A stretch of 64,000 nt of DNA from Streptomyces venezuelae (lineage in GTDB: Bacteria; Actinomycetota; Actinomycetes; Streptomycetales; Streptomycetaceae), in the NCBI RefSeq assembly GCF_008642315.1, contig NZ_CP029192.1, positions 8,742,001 to 8,806,000 of the forward strand. The letters run 5' to 3'. A model generated the notes under the pieces. It saw only the letters and a program-made list of their open reading frames with translations. It did not search any database and was not told the DNA's origin. Position 1 is the first letter of the stretch; each line of letters begins with the position of its first letter. A program made the translations under genes and the position numbers. Shown piece by piece: positions 58,229 through 64,000 of the stretch.

Positions 58229-59443
58229 GTGCTGGATTCCTCTTTCACTGGGTATATGTCTTGGTGGCGGGGTAGTTGATGGTGCTCGGGGCGGGTGCTG
58301 GGTCATGGTTTTACGGGCACGGCCAGGGCGTGATGAGGACGAGCGGGCCGTCGTTCGCCGCTTGTCGCGGGCTCGGAAGGCTCCGCGCGATGTCGTGATG
58401 CGGGCCCGGATCGTCGAGTGGAGCTGGTCGGGGCTGCGGGTGCCGGCGATCGCTGCGGAACTGGACTGCAGTCAGAGGACGGTCCGCTGCTGGCTGCATC
58501 GCTTCAATCGCTCGGGCCTGCCGGGGCTGGATGATCTGGGTGGGCAGGGCCGCAAACGACGGATCACCGAGGAGGAACGTTCTCGCATTATCGCCCTGGT
58601 CAAGGGCGTGCCGCCGGGGCGGCTGCGGTGGGAGCCGGTCGGGGAACTGTGGGCTTTCGACGAAGAGGGCCCATCGGAGTGGACCCTGGATTCCCTGGCC
58701 GCGGGGGCGCGTGCCGAAGGGATCGAGGTGGGCCGCTCGCAGGTCAGACGCATCCTGCTCGCCGAGGGTGTGCGCTGGCGCCGCACCCGGTCCTGGACAC
58801 GTTCGAAGGACCCGGACTTCGTCCCAAAAGGACAAGGGTCATCGGCCTCTACACCCACCCGCCCGACGGTGCGACGGTGATCTGCGCCGACGAACTGGGG
58901 CCGGTGATCCCGCGTACCTTCCCGCCCGCGCCCGGCTGGTCACCGGACGGGCACCGGATCAAAGCGGAACTCGACTACAGCCGCGGACCGGAGAAGACCT
59001 GGATCTACGGCGGTCTGCGGCCGGCCGATGGCCAGGCAGTCACCATGACCGCCTCCTCCCGCAACAGCGTGTTCTATCAGCAGTTCCTGCAACTGCTCGA
59101 GGACGCCAATCCGGACGGGGATATCTGGATCGTCACCGACAACCTGTCCAGTCACAACAGCGTGTCCACCCGGAACTGGCTCGAAGACCACCCCCGCATC
59201 CACCACGCCTTCATCCCGGTAGGAGCGTGCTGGCTCAACCTGCAAGAAGGCTGGTGGCGCATCTTCCGCAAAGCCGCGCTCGCCGGCCAGTCATTCGCCA
59301 ACCGCCACGACATCGACCACGCCACCAACCTGGCAACCGGCCAGCTCAACAACCATGCTGCTCCCTGGATCTGGGGCAGACCCACACCACCAACCCGCCT
59401 GCCCCGGCGCCGATATGTGTACACCGTTTGAGGAATCCAGCAC
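58229..59443 (+). mobile_element. IS630-family insertion sequence, complete
   Basis: The outermost 14 bp of each end (GTGCTGGATTCCTC) are perfect inverted repeats, and with the flanking CTA the match extends to 17 bp. A TA lies on each side (58227-58228 and 59444-59445), the target duplicated by IS630/Tc1-mariner-type elements. The element is 1215 bp and looks intact. Confidence 0.9.
58305..59431 (+). CDS. IS630-family transposase expressed by -1 frameshift
   Basis: Frame one starts MVLRARPGRDEDERAVVRRL and holds the helix-turn-helix region (RVPAIAAELDCSQRTVRCWL HRFNRSG). At 58823-58829 the sequence is C CCA AAA, a canonical -1 slip site. The continuing frame (RTRVIGLYTHPPDGATVICA DELGPVIPRTF) carries the DDE domain, with Asp in ICADELG, WIVTDNLSSHNS and the last acidic region near PVGACWLNLQEGWW. 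The fused protein of about 375 residues is complete, so the element may be active. Confidence 0.9.
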
Positions 59444-59447
59444 TAGC

Positions 59448-59609
59448 TCACAGGAAGGCCTTGTCGGCCTTTTCCTGCAGCTCGTCCATCGCCGCCTTGG
59501 TGCACTGCTCCTTCGCCTCGGGGCTGACCGTGAGGACCGACGTGTTCTCCAGCCCCGCCGGGAGGCATACGTGCACCGGGATGCCGCTCAGCGGAAAGCG
59601 CCTACCCAT
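59448..59609 (-). CDS. Small hypothetical protein or gene end (53 aa)
   Basis: From an ATG the reverse strand encodes MGRRFPLSGIPVHVCLPAGL ENTSVLTVSPEAKEQCTKAA, then MDELQEKADKAFL and TGA right beside the IS630 end. The last 30 residues look like a genuine helical C-terminus. The first 15 could be chance reading through a recombination junction. It is too short to recognise. Confidence 0.4.
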   Translation of the reverse strand: MGRRFPLSGIPVHVCLPAGLENTSVLTVSPEAKEQCTKAAMDELQEKADKAFL

Positions 59610-60195
59610 CGATCGGGACAGCCTGCGCGCGCTGGCCCGCGAGGTGGCAGCCGATGTAACCGAGGACCAACTCGCCGTTCTGCCAACACCGTTGGCCCCC
59701 CTTCCACCGACAATCCCCCGCCCCCGTGGGGAGCGGGGCGAAAGCGGTGAGGGCTACGTGGTGACGCCTGCGCATCCCGAGATGAAACTGGTCATCGGGC
59801 TGGCCGGAGAGAAAATCGTCGGCGCGTGGCTGCACCGCCATCTTGGTGTGCCGGAGCAGGAGTCGTGGCGTTCCAGCCTGCGTTCGCACGTCTACCCGGA
59901 CAGAGTCGGGGACGACCGGCTCGGCTACGACTTCCGGGTCGGCACCCCGGAGCGGACTCTGTACTTCGAGGCGAAGGCATCCGCGGGAGCCGACGGGGAG
60001 ATTCAGTTGGACGAGTCCGAGGTCGAGCGCGCACGCACCCTCAAACCCGATGAGACGTACATCGTCGTGTACGTCTCGCATGTGTTGGACGGTGCCCGTC
60101 GCCGCGTCACGCCCTTGCCCAACGGGGCGCCTGGGCTTGCCGGGTATCGCCTGGTGGGGAATGCGTTGCGGCTGCGGTTCACATTGCCCAGGTAG
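59581..60195 (+). pseudogene. DUF3883-domain protein, C-terminal fragment
   Basis: The open frame carries the DUF3883 (Mrr-like nuclease) fold at its end: PEMKLVIGLAGEKIVGAWLH, DDRLGYDFRV, LYFEAKASAGADGEIQLDES EVERARTL and YIVVYVSHVL. These domains usually terminate proteins of over 1000 residues with an HSP90-like or helicase N-terminal part, linked to DNA-targeting defence. Here only about 200 residues remain. The 5' end meets unrelated sequence next to the IS630 element. The in-frame ATG gives a short protein that might be made, but the enzyme is incomplete. Confidence 0.65.
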
Positions 60196-60487
60196 CAGAC
60201 AGCGTTTTGTACGGTGCAGGTTCGCAGAGCGGGGGCGTACGTGCGGGTGGTGGTGGGGGGGGAGGGGCCATGGAGCTCATGGGCGCCAGGCTGTGAGTGA
60301 GCTGGCCGCACTCTCAGTGTGCTGCTCATCGGCGTCGGTGAGACTTGGGCCGAGCCGGCGCTCGGCGTATCGCCGCTGACCCCTCACGCAGTGCCCTGTT
60401 CGAAGACGTGAGGGCCTTGTGACCGCCGGGCGGAGACCTGTCAAAATATGATGCAGGTGTGTGAATGCAAGAGACGAACGGGGACGC
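60196..60487. other. Intergenic region upstream of the Hsp70 cassette
   Basis: A long G tract lies near 60255-60270. No gene or clear promoter motif was identified. It must carry the promoter of the following operon. No inverted repeat matching the HAIR or CIRCE heat-shock operators was seen. Confidence 0.3.
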
Positions 60488-62218
60488 ATGGGGAACGAAG
60501 ACGCGTCGGCAGGGCGGCTCGGCGGCGGATTCGGCGGGGGGAACACTCCGATCACGGGGGCGATGACGCGTGCTGAGATGATTGAGGTCTGGCGGACACA
60601 CAGGGCCGCCCGCCGCGCTGCTGCGGTGAGCGGCCCCGAGGACCCGGTTGACGGATTCGCCCTGCGGAAGTGGCGCAAGGCCGGAGTCTTCGGCGCGGAG
60701 GCGGTGGCCCGCGTCGAGGACGTGCTGCGGGCTCTCTTGGCGTCCGTGGCTGCCGAAGACGGCACGCTGAGCTGGGGCGCCGATACCATTCGCGCATGTT
60801 TGGATGGGCAGCCAACGCCCCAACTCCTGCCTGCGGTTAAAGCCCTGCTGGAAGCCGCCGAACCGAACCGGGCCGTCGCGCAGACCGCCGCCGTGCTCTC
60901 CGTCATTCACGAAGTCGGCATGCCTTGGCTCTCGCCCGTTGGTGAGCGTCGCCTCGCAGTGATCGCCGGGACGGTCGCAACGTCTGAACTTGGACCGGCT
61001 GATGTCCCTCGTGCTGAGGACGATCCCGTCGGCGCCTACGCCTTGTATCACGCCCTCATCAGGGGGCACTTGGACGAGTTACCCGCGCATTCCCTGCGGG
61101 CCGTTATCCCCTGGGCCCCCCTCGGAATCATCGACGACCTCATAGACGCCGACGTGCTGGACCGTGGAAATAGGCCGTGGAGTCTGCGCTCGGATACTGC
61201 TGAGCAGGGCTACCTGCTGGCCAGGCTTGCACCGGAAAAGGTTGAAGCTGCCCTTGCTCAGTCGCTCTGCTGGAACGAGCCCCGCGAGCGTGAGGCGTTC
61301 CTGGCCGGCGAGCCGGTCGATCCGAAACCAGGCAGCCTTTATGACCTGCTCCTGCGCGTGGCGGACGGTGAGCCGGAAGTACTCAAGGAACTCGAAGAGC
61401 TTCTGCCCCGCGACTTGGTGCTGCAACTGCGCAAGATCCAGGAGGGCGCCGTGACCGGCACGTGGGATCCCGACATCCCTGCCGATCGTGGACTGTGGCG
61501 ACTCCTGTGCGCCCTGTGGGAGCCGAGAGCCGCAATCAATCCAGCCCGCGGCCCGTTCTATGCCCTCGTTGCGCTGCGACATGCCTACGACCTCATCTGC
61601 CAGGGCGAGAGGAAGAAGGCCCAGGCACAGGTAAACAAGCTTGTCGATCACGAGGACGCCGAGGCCGGTGCCGCGACCGAGGCTTGGAACATGTTCGCCT
61701 ATCTCGCCTTGCTCAACGACGACCTCGATCTGGCCTACGTCTCCCTGGCACGCGTCGCCCGTACTGACCGGAGGGTTGAGGACAACCTGGCCCTCCTGGA
61801 TCGTCGACGGCGGACCAAGCGCAACGACAGGAGCCAGCCGGCCAATCCGTACTTGGAGCTGGGGCTGCCGCACAAGAGCGAGCAGTGGAAGCATCAGTGG
61901 CGTGAGCGCCGTCGTGCCGACCGGGACAACCTTGACCTGGCAGCGCAGGCCAACTGGGCGAAGCGCCGTATCGAGCAGGCCGAAAGGGCTGAGGACTGGT
62001 CCGACTTCTTCGTACTGCCGTTGGATCCCACAGCCCTGCGACTGCCGACCGTGCGCCCGAGATCCTTGACTCCCCGGCCCGCCGTCATGCCCCGCCGGAC
62101 CCCATCCGGGGCCGCCGCCGACCTCTCGGCGGTACGCGATCGCGCGCTGGCCACCCTCCTTCCCACTCTGCTGTCCGCGCCCAGGCGCCCCGATCACGAC
62201 CACAGGACATCGTCATGA
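60488..62218 (+). CDS. Unknown helical protein, first gene of the Hsp70 cassette
   Basis: The chosen ATG (MGNEDASAGRLGGGFGGGNT) follows GGGGAC; the in-frame GTG nine codons upstream is less likely. The 576-residue protein is mostly helical. Residues about 370-450 (ALVALRHAYDLICQGERKKA QAQVNKLVDHEDAEAGAATE AWNMFAYLALLNDDLDLAYV SLARVARTD) look like tetratricopeptide-type helix pairs. A charged segment (WKHQWRERRRADRDNLDLAA) follows. There is no signal peptide. The stop overlaps the next ATG by four bases, so it is coupled to the GrpE-like and Hsp70 genes. It may be a client-specific adaptor, but the family is not recognised. Confidence 0.75.
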   Translation: MGNEDASAGRLGGGFGGGNTPITGAMTRAEMIEVWRTHRAARRAAAVSGPEDPVDGFALRKWRKAGVFGAEAVARVEDVLRALLASVAAEDGTLSWGADTIRACLDGQPTPQLLPAVKALLEAAEPNRAVAQTAAVLSVIHEVGMPWLSPVGERRLAVIAGTVATSELGPADVPRAEDDPVGAYALYHALIRGHLDELPAHSLRAVIPWAPLGIIDDLIDADVLDRGNRPWSLRSDTAEQGYLLARLAPEKVEAALAQSLCWNEPREREAFLAGEPVDPKPGSLYDLLLRVADGEPEVLKELEELLPRDLVLQLRKIQEGAVTGTWDPDIPADRGLWRLLCALWEPRAAINPARGPFYALVALRHAYDLICQGERKKAQAQVNKLVDHEDAEAGAATEAWNMFAYLALLNDDLDLAYVSLARVARTDRRVEDNLALLDRRRRTKRNDRSQPANPYLELGLPHKSEQWKHQWRERRRADRDNLDLAAQANWAKRRIEQAERAEDWSDFFVLPLDPTALRLPTVRPRSLTPRPAVMPRRTPSGAAADLSAVRDRALATLLPTLLSAPRRPDHDHRTSS

Positions 62219-62817
62219 GTAGCCAGTCTGCAGGCCGAAAGAACAATCCGGGCGCGGCCGGAGCGGCGAAGAAGCCCACAGGGCGTACGCGCCGTAAGGA
62301 AAAGCGTGAGTTCGTTGAAGAGATGAAGCTACGCACCCTCCGGCCAGAAGAACTGCTCCATCCGGCCCAGCTCTTGGCCCGATTCACGGAACGGGCCGAA
62401 GCGCTGCTTGCACAACTTCCACAGGAGTCCCGGCCTGCGCCCGCAGCGGTCAGCACGGCGCTACGGCAGGGCGTGCTCGACGCATTCCGGACGCGGGATG
62501 AACACATCGCGCGCCTGGTTGAAACCGACCTCCTCGCGAGCACGCCCGAGCGCGGGGCGAAAGCCATCCGCCGGGCGGTCCGGTCCTCGCTCGTCGACAT
62601 GGGGGTCCGTGTGGTTGAGGAGGCTGACGAGCACGAACTTTTCGTCGTGGTCGAAGGCGAGGGCCGAGGCTTCGAGCTAGTTCGGCCGGCCTACGTGGAC
62701 CAGGCGACCGGCAAGCTGCTGCTGGCCGGGCAGCTGCGCCGTATCCCGACGCCGAGCGACCTGTCGACGCAGGAGCAGGCCGAAGAGGCGGATGTGCCAG
62801 GAGGCGGTGCCAAGTGA
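62215..62817 (+). CDS. GrpE-like protein, second gene of the Hsp70 cassette
   Basis: The 200-residue protein has a basic, disordered N-terminus (RKNNPGAAGAAKKPTGRTRR KEKR), a long helix (ELLHPAQLLARFTERAEALL) and a small C-terminal domain ending GFELVRPAYVDQATGKLLLA GQLRRI. That ending resembles the GrpE wing (VVRPGYxxxGRLLRPAxV). GrpE releases ADP from Hsp70, and the next gene is an Hsp70 that overlaps it by four bases. The similarity is weak and the role is inferred from both pattern and position. Confidence 0.65.
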   Translation: MSSQSAGRKNNPGAAGAAKKPTGRTRRKEKREFVEEMKLRTLRPEELLHPAQLLARFTERAEALLAQLPQESRPAPAAVSTALRQGVLDAFRTRDEHIARLVETDLLASTPERGAKAIRRAVRSSLVDMGVRVVEEADEHELFVVVEGEGRGFELVRPAYVDQATGKLLLAGQLRRIPTPSDLSTQEQAEEADVPGGGAK

Positions 62818-64000
62818 CCGCGACAGGAATCGATTTCGGAACGACCAACTCGGTCGTGGCCCAGTGGCAGGGGGACGACGCCGAGGTCCTGCCACTCGAC
62901 GCCCACCACATCGACGCCGACTGGCGCCACCCGGGGTTTGAGCAGCTCTTCCCCTCGGTCGTGGGGCTCAGCTCGCTGAGGCGTGGCCCTCTGTTCGGGT
63001 GGGAGGCGAAGCTCCGCTCGGAGGAAGCGGCGGAAGCCTGCAAGCGGCTCCTCAAGAGCGACGAGTACGTGACCGTCCAGGGCAGGCGCTTCGCGGCGAC
63101 CACCGTCGCGGCGGGTGTCTTCACCGCCATGCGCGATGGTGCCCAGCACAACCTCACCGATATTGATCGTGCCGTCATCACCGTGCCCGCCAACGCTACG
63201 GGAGCCGCCCGCTACCGCACCAGGGCTGCGGCGCGGTTCGCCGGCATCGAGGTTCAGGCTCTACTCAACGAACCCACCGCCGCTGCCATCTCGTACGTCC
63301 ACGACTTCCGTGAGGATTCGCAGATCTTGGTCTTCGATTGGGGCGGCGGAACTATAGACGTCACCGTGCTGGACTACGCGGACGGGTTCTTCGAGGAGCG
63401 CGCATCACGCGGAGTTTCAGAGCTCGGCGGCCTGGAAATAGATCGGCGGCTGCGCGATCTGATCCTCGAACGGGCACCCGCACGCAGGGCGTGGACTCCG
63501 GCGCAGGAAAGGCAGTTCCGGCTTGACGTGGAACGGAACAAGATCCTTCTCTCTTCCCAGACGAGCGTGACAGTGATCACCCCGGACGGGATCGGCGTCG
63601 AGATCTACCAGGGCGAGCTGGAGGAGGCGATTGGCGACCTGGTCGACCGCGCACTCGCGCCGGTGGAACAGTGCCTGAGAGACCTGCACATGGCGCCACT
63701 CGACGTGGACGAGATCCTCATGATCGGCGGTACGAGCCAGATCCCCAGTGTGCGGGCCGCAGTGGCCGAGGCACTGCAGACAGAGCCCGTGCCCACTGAG
63801 CTGTGTGATCCGATGACGGCGGTGGCGCGCGGTGCGTCCATCGCGGCGGCGGTGCTCGCTGGCGAGACCGAGGGAGTCATTCAGGTGGCCACCAGTCACG
63901 CGCTCGGCACCATGGTCAAGGACTCCTCGGGACGGAAGCGGTTCAGCCAGATCATCCCGAGGAACTCGCCGCTGCCCTGGAAGGAACGCAAGAGCTACAC
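62814..64000 (+). CDS. Hsp70/DnaK-family chaperone, 3' end outside the window
   Basis: A GTG overlapping the previous stop starts VTATGIDFGTTNSVVAQWQG, the first phosphate loop of Hsp70 ATPases. Further motifs are NEPTAAAISYV, the second phosphate loop LVFDWGGGTIDVTVLD and the adenosine motif MIGGTSQIPSVR near residue 300. About 395 residues, the whole nucleotide-binding domain and the start of the substrate domain (FSQIIPRNSPLPWKERKSYT), lie in the window. It differs from housekeeping DnaK in loop lengths (an insert RHPGFEQLFPSVVG early on), so it is a specialised Hsp70. Its partner genes are the GrpE-like and helical proteins upstream. Confidence 0.93.
   Translation, partial: MTATGIDFGTTNSVVAQWQGDDAEVLPLDAHHIDADWRHPGFEQLFPSVVGLSSLRRGPLFGWEAKLRSEEAAEACKRLLKSDEYVTVQGRRFAATTVAAGVFTAMRDGAQHNLTDIDRAVITVPANATGAARYRTRAAARFAGIEVQALLNEPTAAAISYVHDFREDSQILVFDWGGGTIDVTVLDYADGFFEERASRGVSELGGLEIDRRLRDLILERAPARRAWTPAQERQFRLDVERNKILLSSQTSVTVITPDGIGVEIYQGELEEAIGDLVDRALAPVEQCLRDLHMAPLDVDEILMIGGTSQIPSVRAAVAEALQTEPVPTELCDPMTAVARGASIAAAVLAGETEGVIQVATSHALGTMVKDSSGRKRFSQIIPRNSPLPWKERKSY

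Overview
The window is high-GC actinobacterial DNA, almost certainly Streptomyces or a close relative. The evidence is codon use, frequent GTG starts, ATGA/GTGA gene overlaps, and families typical of that genus: RHS proteins with short tips, an Excalibur-domain protein, a Tn554-like recombinase trio with DUF6262, SMI1/KNR4, IS701/IS110/IS630/IS5 elements and DUF6603. It reads as an accessory region full of mobile-element debris with islands of intact genes. No tRNA, rRNA or CRISPR array was seen. Many genes carry one single-base indel or one in-frame TAG. I describe these as pseudogenes, but some could be assembly errors.

Layout. 1-6 kb: a 5'-truncated conserved gene, an ADP-ribosylglycohydrolase, an integrase/unknown-protein chimera, an Excalibur-domain membrane protein and several small or decayed genes. 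6-11.2 kb: an RHS fragment, a frameshifted WD40 gene, a long RHS gene with a short Gly/Ala-rich tip, and a two-TM small protein likely to be its immunity partner. 11.2-15.6 kb: two IS elements and truncated genes. 16-19 kb: a decayed sortase substrate and a secreted basic peptide followed by an ABC transporter (bacteriocin-like operon). 19.1-23.6 kb: Tn554-like tnpA-tnpB-tnpC. 23.7-30 kb: a VOC protein, IS debris, a membrane protein, a glutamate-synthase-like FMN protein, a small membrane protein and cytochrome oxidase subunit I (ctaD).

30-41.5 kb: a third RHS copy with another short tip and another two-TM partner, an IS110 element with a possible bridge-RNA region, a tandem duplication of an unknown gene pair, orphan immunity-like genes, a decayed SMI1 gene, an intact IS5-family element with a 3-bp target duplication, and IS1182 and LuxR remnants. 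41.6-57.1 kb: a five-gene tail-to-head operon of very large proteins (phospholipase D-like, DUF6603-like and three unrecognised giants). This is the best candidate for an undescribed system, although four of its five genes carry a disruption. 57-60 kb: an FAD oxidase fragment fused to an IS701 tail, an IS630 element with 17-bp perfect ends, and a DUF3883 C-terminal fragment. 60.5-64 kb: a three-gene operon of an unknown helical protein, a GrpE-like protein and an Hsp70 that runs off the window.

The functional themes are polymorphic toxins and their immunities, peptide export, site-specific recombination, and an unusual Hsp70 cassette.
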